Source of the DNA: Campylobacterales bacterium
Lineage (GTDB): Bacteria > Campylobacterota > Campylobacteria > Campylobacterales > Sulfurospirillaceae
DNA length: 64,000 bases
NCBI GenBank assembly: GCA_016930915.1
Contig: JAFGFU010000033.1
Location: 1-64,000, forward strand
Reading direction: 5' to 3'
Every line of letters starts with the position of its first letter. Positions within the stretch are counted from its first letter, which is position 1. Made by a program: the position numbers and the translations under genes. Shown here piece after piece: positions 26,744 through 35,386 of the stretch. The notes beneath the pieces are model-generated. The model worked only from the letters and a program-made list of their open reading frames with translations. It did not search any database and was not told the DNA's origin.

Positions 26744-27096
26744 CTATTGGAAACAAATGCTTTCATTTTTTGAGAAAGACCTTTGTAAACGAGGTCATAA
26801 GAGTCATCAATCCAGCCAAAAAGCAGGGAATTGTCAATGCGTTGATCGCAAATAACAGTATTCCAATGTTTTTTATTCATATGGTACCCTGCGATAACAT
26901 TTTCGTAAATTTCTCGTAATTCTCTTGCATAATAAGGATCACACTTAAGGTTAATGCGAGGAGGATTGCTCTCTTCATCTAAGAGTGCAAAGATTTTATT
27001 GCCTACTTTGTAGACGGCAGTGGTTTCATCAAAAGGGTACTCTTTTACAGTACCTCTCAGGCTAAGGCAGTAGTCATTGAGCATTTCAAAAGTCAT
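26740..27096 (-). CDS. MmcQ/YjbR family protein
   Basis: 118 residues starting MTFEMLNDYCLSLRGTVKEY with PFDETTAVYKVGNKIFALLDEE and NKKHWNTVICDQRIDNSLLFGWIDDSYDLVYKGL. These are features of the MmcQ/YjbR (CyaY-like fold) family, annotated as DNA-binding on weak grounds. Its 3' end overlaps the DUF523 stop by four bases. Upstream it diverges from the candidate small RNA at 27235. Confidence 0.85.
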   Translation of the reverse strand: MTFEMLNDYCLSLRGTVKEYPFDETTAVYKVGNKIFALLDEESNPPRINLKCDPYYARELREIYENVIAGYHMNKKHWNTVICDQRIDNSLLFGWIDDSYDLVYKGLSQKMKAFVSNS

Positions 27097-27234
27097 TCTT
27101 TCCCCTTTTTATGGTCTACGTGAAGTATAACGCTAAAGAGTAAAATTGTATATAAAAAGAGAAAAAAAGTCTTATTAACTTTTTGTTTACAAAGGATTAA
27201 TAGAACGTTTAAAGAGTTACTCTATACTTTCACT

Positions 27235-27318
27235 ACCAAGACAATTACCTCCTTTTTGTGAATCACTTAACTTTTTTAGAGAGCTTCCAGATTTGCCCGA
27301 TCTGGAAGCTTTTTTTTT
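27235..27318 (+). ncRNA. Candidate small RNA with anti-Shine-Dalgarno stretch and strong terminator
   Basis: A TATACT -10-like box (27223-27228) precedes about 50 bases containing ATTACCTCCTTTTTGTG, then a perfect 11-bp terminator stem and a T-run. No gene on this strand lies upstream to need the terminator, and no credible reading frame lies in the interval. CCTCC in an unpaired 5' region could pair with ribosome binding sites. The alternative is a leader or attenuator for the downstream solute-binding protein, but that gene has its own TATAAT after the terminator. Confidence 0.5.
27282..27318 (+). terminator. Orphan intrinsic terminator
   Basis: Stem AGCTTCCAGAT (27282-27292) with ATCTGGAAGCT (27300-27310), loop TTGCCCG, followed by T8. 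It has the correct polarity only on the plus strand, where there is no upstream coding gene since DUF523 ends some 540 bases earlier. Confidence 0.9.
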
Positions 27319-27332
27319 GTTCAAAAATCTAA

Positions 27333-27338
27333 TATAAT
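27333..27338 (+). promoter_or_regulatory. -10 element immediately before the solute-binding protein ATG
   Basis: TATAAT ends six bases before the ATG at 27345, so a transcript starting at the usual distance would begin at or next to the ATG, giving a leaderless or near-leaderless mRNA. No ribosome site is visible between the -10 box and the ATG. Confidence 0.45.
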
Positions 27339-27344
27339 CCCCCT

Positions 27345-28850
27345 ATGAAAACACTTTTATTGATACTTATTTTTTGTATATCTCCTATAGTTGCGAGTAC
27401 GCTTCATCTCTCTATTTCGGCTAATCCGAGTCGTATTAATCCCATTTTATCGACAGATGCGACAAGTTCACAGATTACGCAGTGGATTTTTAATGCGTTA
27501 GTCACGTATGATAAAGATGCGAATATCGTCCCTGAATTGGCAAAGCGCTACTATTTTGTTGACGAAACGACGCTCATTTTTGAGTTAAGAGACGATGTAA
27601 GATGGAGCGATGGAGAACCTTTTAGTGCTAAAGATGTGCTTTTTACCTATGAGACGATTATTTCTCCAAAGATTTTTACACCCTATTCATCAGGGTTTAT
27701 GCATGTTTTACATGTAAAGATATTAGACCCTTATACTATTGAAGTAAAATACAAATATCCTTATTTTAAAGCCCTAGAAATTTGGATGATGGAAGTTTTG
27801 CCTGAACATATATTACGTTTAGAGAGTGACTTGATGCGCAGTAAGTTTAATCAATCTCCTTTGGGGACGGGGTCATATACCCTTGAAGAGTTTGCCACTT
27901 CTAAAAATATTGTCCTCAAAGCCAATGCAAACTATTTCATTCATAAACCTAATCTTGATCAAATCATTTTTCACTACTTGCCTGATCGTTCATCTGAATT
28001 TTTAATGCTCAAATCTAAAAAACTTGATGTAGGGACACTTACTCCTTTGCAGTTAGAACGTCAAATTGATGAGGATTTTCGTAAAAATTATGCCATTTAT
28101 GAAGACATTGCCCACACGTATTCTTATATGGGTTTTAATTTACAGAGTGAAAAATTCAAAGATGCCCGTATTCGAGAAGCACTCTCTTTGGCGATTGATA
28201 GAGAAGAGTTGGTGGATATTCTTTACTTTGGGCACGGCAAAGTGTGTACAGGTCCTTTTATGCCAGGCACAGGTGCATTTAATAAAAATGTTAAAGCACC
28301 AAAACAAGATATTGCCAAAGCCAAAGCGCTTTTAAAAGAGGCGGGATATGATGAAAAAAATCCTTTTACGTTTGAACTCTCTACAAGTGCGAGTGGAAGC
28401 GGAAGTTATTCGGCGCAGATTTTGCAGTATCAATTGCAAAAAGCAGGTATTGTCATGAAACTGCGTATTATGGAGTGGCAAGCTTTTTTAAATACAGTCA
28501 TTCTTCCTCGAAATTTTGAGGCTGTTTTAATGGGATGGTCTTTGGGCTTGAAACCTGATGCGTATAGTATTTGGCACAGTGAGTCAATGCGTAAGGGGGG
28601 CTTTAACTTTGTAGGATATCACAATGAAAAAGTGGATGCGCTGATTAAAGAGGCGGAAAAAACAGTCAATCAAGAGCAGTTTGATTCGCTTTATCGAGAG
28701 ATGTTTGAGCGTATTGTTGCGGACAATCCTTATCTTTTCTTAGTCATTCCTAATAGCATTACTGCCGTGAACAAAGAGATACATCCTGTTTCCACCTCAC
28801 TCATTGGCATTATGCATAATGCTGTTGATTGGATTAAGCCAGAACTTTAA
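27345..28850 (+). CDS. Periplasmic peptide/nickel-type ABC transporter substrate-binding protein (SBP_bac_5)
   Basis: 501 residues with a signal peptide (MKTLLLILIFCISPIVAST) and the family 5 extracellular solute-binding fold: LHLSISANPSRINPILSTDATSSQI, VPELAKRYYFVDETTLIFELRDDVRWSDGEPFSAKDVLFTYETI, and SLAIDREELVDILYFGHGKVCTGPFMPG. The ligand is probably a di- or oligopeptide; it cannot be decided here. No permease or ATPase gene is adjacent, so it is an orphan receptor, either using a transporter encoded elsewhere or signalling. The C-terminal ALCIMHNAVDW-like end is intact. Confidence 0.88.
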   Translation: MKTLLLILIFCISPIVASTLHLSISANPSRINPILSTDATSSQITQWIFNALVTYDKDANIVPELAKRYYFVDETTLIFELRDDVRWSDGEPFSAKDVLFTYETIISPKIFTPYSSGFMHVLHVKILDPYTIEVKYKYPYFKALEIWMMEVLPEHILRLESDLMRSKFNQSPLGTGSYTLEEFATSKNIVLKANANYFIHKPNLDQIIFHYLPDRSSEFLMLKSKKLDVGTLTPLQLERQIDEDFRKNYAIYEDIAHTYSYMGFNLQSEKFKDARIREALSLAIDREELVDILYFGHGKVCTGPFMPGTGAFNKNVKAPKQDIAKAKALLKEAGYDEKNPFTFELSTSASGSGSYSAQILQYQLQKAGIVMKLRIMEWQAFLNTVILPRNFEAVLMGWSLGLKPDAYSIWHSESMRKGGFNFVGYHNEKVDALIKEAEKTVNQEQFDSLYREMFERIVADNPYLFLVIPNSITAVNKEIHPVSTSLIGIMHNAVDWIKPEL

Positions 28851-28927
28851 ACCTCTTTTTGTGTGGAGTGTGTTACAATTCGCCTTTAGCTTTAAAAAAA
28901 AGAAAATTTTCCCAATAAGGATGAAAT

Positions 28928-29935
28928 ATGAAAAAGTCGCTATTTTCATTAGCAGCGTTGGCAACGCTTGCATTGGCTGCTCCAACAGCATACAACTATG
29001 AGGTGACACCAACCATTGGTGGTGTTTATCCAGAAGGCAATCTTGACATTCACAGTCAATTGACGTATGGTCTACGATTTGGTATCAATCTTGATAGCAA
29101 TATTGTAAGTCAAATCGAGTTAGGTTATGATCGAAGTGATGATGTTGACTATGAAAAAAGTACGAAAGATACAAACATTAATCGCTACTATGCAAACGTG
29201 GTTAAAGAGTACAAATTAACCCCTGAAACAGCACTTTATGCTTTGGTTGGTTTGGGTCATGAAGACCTTAGTAACTCTGAAAATGGCAATGGCGATAGCA
29301 TGTTTGCACAATACGGTGGTGGTGTAAAATACTGGGTGACAGACAATTTTGCATTGAAAGCAGAAGTACGTCATGCTGTAAAATTTGACCATGGCGATAA
29401 CAACCTATTTTATAGCCTAGGTTTTGCCATTCCATTTAGTCCAAAAGCAGCTCCTGTGGTAGCAAAAGCTGAGCCAAAAGTAGCTCCTGTTGCAGAGCCA
29501 GTTGCGCCAAAAGACAGTGATATGGATGGCGTATATGATGACAAAGATAAATGTCCAAATACACCAAAAGGTACTGTGGTTGATGCTGATGGTTGTACCA
29601 AAATTATTCGTTTACATGTAACGTTTGACTTTGACAAATCTGTGGTTAAACCAGCGTTTATGCCTGAAATTCAAAAAGTAGCAGATTTTATGAAACAAAA
29701 TCCAGGATACAGCGTTGTTTTAGAAGGACACACAGACTCTAAAGGCAGTGATGCTTATAACCAAAAACTTTCTGATAGCCGTGCAAAAGCGGTTGCTAAA
29801 GCACTTTCAAATTTAGGTGTTCCGGCTGCAAAAGTAACAACTGAAGCGTATGGTGAGAGTAAACCTGTTGCAACTAACGATACAGAAGCAGGTCGTGCTG
29901 AAAACAGAAGAGTAGACGCACTCTTTAAAAAATAG
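28928..29935 (+). CDS. OmpA-family outer membrane protein, CadF-like
   Basis: 335 residues with a signal peptide (MKKSLFSLAALATLALAAPT), an N-terminal eight-stranded beta-barrel (about 20-175), an Ala-Pro-Val linker, a thrombospondin-type-3-like calcium repeat (DSDMDGVYDDKDKCPNTPKGTVVDADGC) and a C-terminal OmpA peptidoglycan-binding domain (VTFDFDKSVVKPAF, LEGHTDSKGSDAYNQKLSDSRAKAV, YGESKPVATNDTEAGRAENRRV). It lies beside the HAD and por genes as C. jejuni cadF does. I do not see the FRLS fibronectin-binding tetrapeptide recalled for CadF, so an adhesin role is not supported. It probably serves as a structural porin. Confidence 0.9.
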   Translation: MKKSLFSLAALATLALAAPTAYNYEVTPTIGGVYPEGNLDIHSQLTYGLRFGINLDSNIVSQIELGYDRSDDVDYEKSTKDTNINRYYANVVKEYKLTPETALYALVGLGHEDLSNSENGNGDSMFAQYGGGVKYWVTDNFALKAEVRHAVKFDHGDNNLFYSLGFAIPFSPKAAPVVAKAEPKVAPVAEPVAPKDSDMDGVYDDKDKCPNTPKGTVVDADGCTKIIRLHVTFDFDKSVVKPAFMPEIQKVADFMKQNPGYSVVLEGHTDSKGSDAYNQKLSDSRAKAVAKALSNLGVPAAKVTTEAYGESKPVATNDTEAGRAENRRVDALFKK

Positions 29936-29941
29936 TACTCC

Positions 29942-29970
29942 ATTCCATCTAGCGTTATGCTAGATGGAAT
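29942..29970. terminator. Bidirectional hairpin between cadF-like and DUF4197 genes
   Basis: A perfect 12-bp stem, ATTCCATCTAGC with GCTAGATGGAAT, and a five-base loop lie between two convergent genes. There is no T-run on either side, so termination strength is uncertain. This convergent junction lacks the TTACATGTAA motif used at others. Confidence 0.65.
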
Positions 29971-29978
29971 ACCTCTTA

Positions 29979-30779
29979 TTACTTTCCAAAGACTTGTTGA
30001 ATAATTGAACTACCACTTGCTAGCGGATTACTACGCAAGGCTTTTTCTTTCTCTGCTATCATATAAAAAAGTCCATCAAGGGTTTTACGCCCAATATAAC
30101 TCTCAATATCCTCATCTTGAGTGGGAACAACATCTCCCATACCAAATCCTTTAGCTAAAGAGGAGGCTTGTCCAACCAGAGCATTATTACCAATGGCTTG
30201 GGTTGCGCTACTACCACCTGCAAAGCCTTTAAGGGTTTGATAAGAACTCATCACTTGACTTTCACTGATACTCTCTTTAATAATAGGCATAATTGCATTT
30301 AAGAGTTGATTCCCTGCTTTGGTTTTAAAATAATCCGTTGCAGCGGTATTGCTACCACTTACAATGGCCTTTGCATCTTCAACGCTCATTGAAGAGATAG
30401 TATCGCTCAGAATTGAGGCTGTTTTAGGAACGGATTTGGTAGCGGCGGTGTTCATGGTTTTAACAAAATCATCGACGTAGCTTTTGCCTCCTAATTTTTC
30501 AGCTGCGGTGGCGATAGGCTGCATTGAAGAGGGCAGAGGAATTTTGACTGCACTGTTGTTAAGATAGCCATTCTCTTTACCCAACAAAGAGACGGCTTGT
30601 TTTGCTCCTAAACTGAGTGCTTCCTTGACACCTGAAGTCGCTGTACTTTGCGAAGTGGTGGTCGTTTTAGCTGTTGTTTGTGTACTTGATGCAGCATTGA
30701 CTGCGGTGTTTAGAGTCTCTTGCCAATTTGCCGCACAGAGCATCAGTGGGGTTAATAGGATAAGGGTTTGTTTAAGCAT
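29979..30779 (-). CDS. DUF4197 domain protein, exported
   Basis: 266 residues with a signal peptide (MLKQTLILLTPLMLCAANW), a low-complexity Thr/Ser-rich segment (SSTQTTAKTTTTSQSTATS, about 31-49) and a helical DUF4197 domain (VKEALSLGAKQAVSLLGKENGYLNNSAVKIPLPSSMQPI ... ALRSNPLASGSSIIQQVFGK). The family is periplasmic or secreted and of unknown function. It diverges from the HAD gene and converges with the cadF-like gene. Confidence 0.8.
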   Translation of the reverse strand: MLKQTLILLTPLMLCAANWQETLNTAVNAASSTQTTAKTTTTSQSTATSGVKEALSLGAKQAVSLLGKENGYLNNSAVKIPLPSSMQPIATAAEKLGGKSYVDDFVKTMNTAATKSVPKTASILSDTISSMSVEDAKAIVSGSNTAATDYFKTKAGNQLLNAIMPIIKESISESQVMSSYQTLKGFAGGSSATQAIGNNALVGQASSLAKGFGMGDVVPTQDEDIESYIGRKTLDGLFYMIAEKEKALRSNPLASGSSIIQQVFGK

Positions 30780-30850
30780 AATATCTCCTTTTTAATCGTG
30801 TTAAAGTTATAATATATCTTTACATGTAAAAGCTCTATTAAGGTGAAATA

Positions 30851-31492
30851 ATGAAAACAATTTTATTTGATTTAGATGGAACGCTCATTGATTCAACCGA
30901 CGCTATTTTGGAGAGTTTTGGTGTGGCGTATGAAACATTTGGGCACAGAGCTCCTGAGGCTGAAATGATTAAAAAATTGATTGGGCATCCTTTAGATATG
31001 ATGTTTATGATGCTAGGTATTCATGCTTCGCAAGTCAATGATTATGTAGCTGCATATAAAGAGCATTATCGCTTAATTTCACGTCAAAAAACGACCTTGT
31101 TACCGTTTGCTCGTGAAGCCATTGAGCAAGCATCCTATTTTGCAACATTGGGGGTGGTAACCACCAAAACGGCACTTTATTCTGAAGAACTACTCGAACA
31201 TTTGGGGGTCATGCAGCATTTTAAAGTTTTAATTGGCAGAGAATCTGTTACGCACCCAAAACCGCATCCAGAACCTATTTTAAAAGCCTTGCAAGCTTTA
31301 AATAGACCCACGACGAATACGTGGATGATTGGTGATACACCTATGGACTTGTTATCTGCAAAGGAGGCTGGTGTTGAAGGAATTGGGGTTTTATGTGGAT
31401 ATAGTACACATGCTGAACTCTTAGTGCACACAAAACATATCGCTTTACATGCCCTAGATGCCGTAAAATTGGTAGGGCACTATTACCGATAA
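30851..31492 (+). CDS. HAD-superfamily phosphatase (phosphoglycolate phosphatase-like)
   Basis: 213 residues with HAD motif I FDLDGTLIDST (6-16), motif II VVTTK, the motif III lysine in HPKPHPEPILKAL, and motif IV WMIGDTPMDLLSAKEAGVEGIGVLCG. The helical cap between motifs I and II is of the PGP/Gph type. Candidate substrates are phosphoglycolate or other small phosphoesters. It sits between the cadF-like gene and por, the position of Cj1477c as I recall it. A motif copy (30820-30829) lies 21 bases upstream of its ATG. Confidence 0.88.
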   Translation: MKTILFDLDGTLIDSTDAILESFGVAYETFGHRAPEAEMIKKLIGHPLDMMFMMLGIHASQVNDYVAAYKEHYRLISRQKTTLLPFAREAIEQASYFATLGVVTTKTALYSEELLEHLGVMQHFKVLIGRESVTHPKPHPEPILKALQALNRPTTNTWMIGDTPMDLLSAKEAGVEGIGVLCGYSTHAELLVHTKHIALHALDAVKLVGHYYR

Positions 31493-31628
31493 GTGTTAAA
31501 ATTTTATTAAAAGTTTTATACTTAAGTTTCATTTATGAGTTATTAAGAAAATGCTTTGTAGAATCAGACGATTATCAATTTAGGCGTCAAAAATAAAAGA
31601 AAATAAATTAATTAAAAAGGGGATTTTA

Positions 31629-34600
31629 ATGGCTAAAGTCATGAAAACGATGGATGGAAACGAAGCTGCTGCGCATGCGTCGTATGCCTTTACAGAAGTA
31701 GCAGGTATCTATCCTATTACACCTTCCTCGCCGATGGCAGATTTCACAGATATTTGGGCGGCTCAGGGTAAAAAAAATCTATTTGGTATGCCTGTTAAAG
31801 TAGTAGAAATGCAAAGTGAGGGTGGTGCAGCTGGTACTGTTCATGGTTCTTTGCAAGCAGGTGCTTTAACCACAACCTATACGGCGTCACAAGGGTTGTT
31901 ACTTAAAATCCCAAATATGTATAAAATGGCAGGTGAGTTACTTCCAAGCGTTATTCACGTCAGTGCACGTACTCTTGCTACGCATGCTCTTTCTATTTTT
32001 GGAGATCATCAAGATATTTATGCGGCACGTCAAACAGGCTATGCCATGCTCTCAAGCGGTTCTGTACAGCAGGTAATGGATTTAGCAGGTGTTGCACACT
32101 TGGCGGCCATTAAAGGACGTGTTCCTTTTATGCACTTTTTTGATGGTTTTAGAACGTCTCATGAAATTCAAAAAATCGAAGTCATGGACTATGCTGTTTT
32201 TGATAGATTGCTTGACAAAGAAGCTGTTCAACGCTTCCGTGATGAAGCTTTAAATCCAGAATCTCCAAAAACACGAGGTACTGCTCAAAATGATGATATT
32301 TATTTCCAAGGAAGAGAAGCACAAAATAAATTTTATGATGCCCTACCTGACATCGTAGCGCATTATATGGCTGAGATTTCAAAAGAGACAGGACGTGAGT
32401 ATAAACCTTTTACCTATTATGGTGCAAAAGATGCGGATAGAATTGTTGTTGCCATGGGTTCTGTTACTGAATGTTTGAAAGAGACCATTGATTATTTAAA
32501 TGGCAAAGGTGAAAAAGTAGGTCTGATTACGCCACATCTTTACCGACCATTTAGCATTAAATATTTAATGGATGTTATGCCAGAGTCCGTTAAAAAAATT
32601 GCTGTTTTAGATAGAACCAAAGAGGCAGGCTCAATTGGCGAACCGTTGTATCTTGATATGAGAGCAGCGTTTTATGGTCATAAAAATGCTCCAATTATTG
32701 TCGGTGGTCGTTATGGTCTTTCATCCAAAGACGTTGATCCTGCACAGATGTTAGCAGTGTTTGAAAACCTAAAAGCAGACGAGCCTAAGAATGATTTTAC
32801 TGTGGGTATTATTGATGATGTGACCTTTAAATCGCTTGATGTTAAAGAGAAGATGAGTTTAGGCGATGAAGAGACGATTGAGTGCCTTTTCTACGGCTTA
32901 GGTGCAGATGGTACGGTTGGTGCCAATAAAAGCTCTATTAAAATCATTGGTGATGAAACGGATATGTACGCACAAGCTTATTTTGCGTATGATTCCAAAA
33001 AATCAGGTGGTTTTACACGTTCACATCTTCGTTTTGGTAAAAAACCAATTCGTTCAACTTACCTTGTTTCCAATCCTCACTTTGTCGCCTGTTCGGTTGC
33101 TGCTTATTTAGAACTTTATGATGTTGTGGATGGTATTCGCCAAAACGGTACATTCTTATTGAACTCTATTTGGGATGCTGAAGAGACTATTAAGCGTATT
33201 CCTAACAAAGTAAAACGTATTTTAGCGGCCAAAAATGTTAACTTTTATATTATCAATGCTACTAAATTAGCGCGTGATATTGGACTAGGAAATCGTAGCA
33301 ATACCATTATGCAATCGGCTTTCTTTAAATTGGCAAAAATTATTGATTTTGAAAAAGCGCAAGAATTTATGAAAAAGCAAGCCTATAAAGCATACAGCAA
33401 AAAAGGTGAGCAAATTGTTGAGATGAACTACAAAGCGATTGATGTGGGTGCCAATGGTTTGGTAAAAGTGGACGTTGATCCATCATGGGCTCATTTGGTT
33501 GATGAGGTTAAAGTTCAGCAAGAAGTGAAATACAAAGGTACACCATTTGTTGAAGCCATTGCAAAACCAGTCAATGCTGCACGAGGTGATAGCTTACCTG
33601 TTTCTGTGTTTAACGGTTATGAAGATGGTACGTTTGAACATGGTACGACTGAGTATGAAAAACGTGGTATTGGTGTGATGGTTCCAAAATGGATTGAAGA
33701 GAATTGTATTCAATGTAATCAGTGTGTGTTTGTTTGTCCACATGCGGTTATTCGACCATTCCTTATTAATGAAGAAGAGTTGGTTTTATCTCCTGAGGGT
33801 GTAAAAGCACATGCTTTAGAGGCGAAAGGCAAAGAGTTTAAAGACAAAAACTTTAAGTTTAAAATTCAGGTCTCTTCTCTGGATTGTACAGGATGTGAAC
33901 TCTGTGCTGAGGCGTGTCCAACGAAAGAGAAATCTCTTGTTATGGTTCCACTAGGTGAGAGTTTGGATGCAGGTGAGCAAGAGAATGCGGATTATCTCTT
34001 CAAAAAAGTCACCTATAAAGATGATATTTTAGGTAAAAGCAATGTCAAAGGCTCTCAATTTGCACAACCACTTTTTGAGTTCCATGCAGCATGTCCAGGA
34101 TGTGGTGAAACGCCTTATATTACCTTGGCAACACGTCTGTTTGGTGAGAGTATGATGATTGCTAATGCCACAGGATGTTCTTCTATTTATGGTGGATCAG
34201 CGCCTTCAACCCCATACCGTAAAAATGACAAAGGATTTGGTCCTGCATGGGCAAACTCATTGTTTGAGGATAATGCGGAGTTTGGTTTGGGTATGCACGT
34301 AGCCAATGAGACGATTCGTCATCGTATTCAAGCGGTCATGGAAGCCTCTTTAGACAAAGCGCCTAATGCCATTGCAGCACTTTATAGAGATTGGATAGAG
34401 TTTAGAGATGACAGAGTCAAATCAGCGCAAATCCGTGATCTTTTAGTACCTCAGTTACAAGCGAATCCAAGTGCTGCAGGTGCTGATATTATTTTAAATC
34501 TTAAACAGTATCTTGCGAAAAAATCACAATGGATTTTTGGAGGTGATGGTTGGGCGTATGACATTGGTTATGGCGGATTGGATCATGTTATTGCCAGTGG

Positions 34601-35198
34601 TGAAGATGTAAACATTTTGGTACTCGATACTGAGGTTTACTCAAATACTGGTGGTCAAAGCTCTAAATCGTCTCGTGCTGGGTCTATCGCTCAATTTACG
34701 GCAGCTGGAAAACCGAGCCAGAAAAAAGATTTGGGTTACATCGCTATGACGTATGGGAATGTTTTTGTGGCACAAATCAACTCAAATGCCTCAGCGGCAC
34801 AAGCGATTAAAGCGTTTGAAGCAGCCGAAGCATATCCTGGTGTTTCACTCATTATTGCCTATTCACCATGTATTGCACATGGTATTAAAGGTGGTCTTGG
34901 TAAATCAGGAAATCAAGGAGAGTTGGCAACAAAATGCGGTTACTGGCCAATTTACACCTATGATCCACGTTTAGAAAAAGAGGGTAAAAATCCTGTTAAA
35001 ATTACAGGAAAAGAGCCTGATTGGTCATTGTACGATGAATTCTTGATGAATGAGGTACGTTATGCGTCCCTTAAAAAATCAAATCCAGAACATGCACAAG
35101 AATTATTTGAACACAATAAAAAAGATGCACAACGCAGATGGAGACAACTCAACCGTTTGGCGCAAGCAGATTTTTCTAACGAATTAGAAGAGGCGTAA
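31629..35198 (+). CDS. por: Pyruvate:ferredoxin (flavodoxin) oxidoreductase, single-chain
   Basis: 1189 residues combining all PFOR domains in one chain: the N-terminal domain with GNEAAAHASYAFTEVAGIYPITPSSPMADF, the gamma-like domain (GLGADGTVGANKSSIKIIG), two 4Fe-4S sites (CIQCNQCVFVCPHAV and CTGCELCAEACP), and the C-terminal TPP domain (FHAACPGCGETPY, GDGWAYDIGYGGLDHVIASGEDVNILVLDTEVYSNTGGQSSKS). It oxidises pyruvate to acetyl-CoA and CO2, reducing ferredoxin or flavodoxin, and is oxygen-sensitive. AAAAGGGGA precedes the ATG, and two tandem terminators follow. An exported SOD lies next. Confidence 0.97.
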   Translation: MAKVMKTMDGNEAAAHASYAFTEVAGIYPITPSSPMADFTDIWAAQGKKNLFGMPVKVVEMQSEGGAAGTVHGSLQAGALTTTYTASQGLLLKIPNMYKMAGELLPSVIHVSARTLATHALSIFGDHQDIYAARQTGYAMLSSGSVQQVMDLAGVAHLAAIKGRVPFMHFFDGFRTSHEIQKIEVMDYAVFDRLLDKEAVQRFRDEALNPESPKTRGTAQNDDIYFQGREAQNKFYDALPDIVAHYMAEISKETGREYKPFTYYGAKDADRIVVAMGSVTECLKETIDYLNGKGEKVGLITPHLYRPFSIKYLMDVMPESVKKIAVLDRTKEAGSIGEPLYLDMRAAFYGHKNAPIIVGGRYGLSSKDVDPAQMLAVFENLKADEPKNDFTVGIIDDVTFKSLDVKEKMSLGDEETIECLFYGLGADGTVGANKSSIKIIGDETDMYAQAYFAYDSKKSGGFTRSHLRFGKKPIRSTYLVSNPHFVACSVAAYLELYDVVDGIRQNGTFLLNSIWDAEETIKRIPNKVKRILAAKNVNFYIINATKLARDIGLGNRSNTIMQSAFFKLAKIIDFEKAQEFMKKQAYKAYSKKGEQIVEMNYKAIDVGANGLVKVDVDPSWAHLVDEVKVQQEVKYKGTPFVEAIAKPVNAARGDSLPVSVFNGYEDGTFEHGTTEYEKRGIGVMVPKWIEENCIQCNQCVFVCPHAVIRPFLINEEELVLSPEGVKAHALEAKGKEFKDKNFKFKIQVSSLDCTGCELCAEACPTKEKSLVMVPLGESLDAGEQENADYLFKKVTYKDDILGKSNVKGSQFAQPLFEFHAACPGCGETPYITLATRLFGESMMIANATGCSSIYGGSAPSTPYRKNDKGFGPAWANSLFEDNAEFGLGMHVANETIRHRIQAVMEASLDKAPNAIAALYRDWIEFRDDRVKSAQIRDLLVPQLQANPSAAGADIILNLKQYLAKKSQWIFGGDGWAYDIGYGGLDHVIASGEDVNILVLDTEVYSNTGGQSSKSSRAGSIAQFTAAGKPSQKKDLGYIAMTYGNVFVAQINSNASAAQAIKAFEAAEAYPGVSLIIAYSPCIAHGIKGGLGKSGNQGELATKCGYWPIYTYDPRLEKEGKNPVKITGKEPDWSLYDEFLMNEVRYASLKKSNPEHAQELFEHNKKDAQRRWRQLNRLAQADFSNELEEA

Positions 35199-35213
35199 AA
35201 ACCTCTTTTTTTT
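35188..35213 (+). terminator. First terminator after por
   Basis: Stem AAGAGG (35188-35193) with CCTCTT (35202-35207), loop including the stop codon, then a T-run to 35213. It overlaps the last codons of por. Confidence 0.6.
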
Positions 35214-35245
35214 AAGGAGCAAACCTCTTTTTTGCTCCTTTTCTC
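35214..35245 (+). terminator. Second terminator after por
   Basis: A 10-bp perfect stem AAGGAGCAAA (35214-35223) with TTTGCTCCTT (35231-35240), a seven-base loop and a T-rich tail. With the preceding hairpin it makes a tandem terminator that insulates sod from por. Confidence 0.8.
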
Positions 35246-35334
35246 TTCCTTCTTTTGACGTTTTTTATTTCATTTTTTACCCTTTTTTTCTCAGCGTGTT
35301 TTAATTCTTCTCCCTATAAAATATATCCAAAGTT

Positions 35335-35351
35335 GTGACATTTTTGTGATA
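35335..35351 (+). promoter_or_regulatory. GTGAYA direct repeat before sod
   Basis: GTGACA (35335-35340) and GTGATA (35346-35351) are spaced 11 bp and separated by TTTTT, the same structure as before ccoN. The right half also overlaps a possible extended -10 (TGTGATAAAAT), so it might be promoter rather than operator. A TTTATAAAAT stretch and AGGAGG follow before the ATG at 35387. Confidence 0.4.
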
Positions 35352-35386
35352 AAATCAACTTTATAAAATCTTCTAGGAGGCATTAT

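Noticed and set aside
28928-29935. Calling the OmpA-family protein a fibronectin-binding adhesin
   Set aside because: Position and architecture match CadF, but the FRLS motif is not visible, so only the family call is made.
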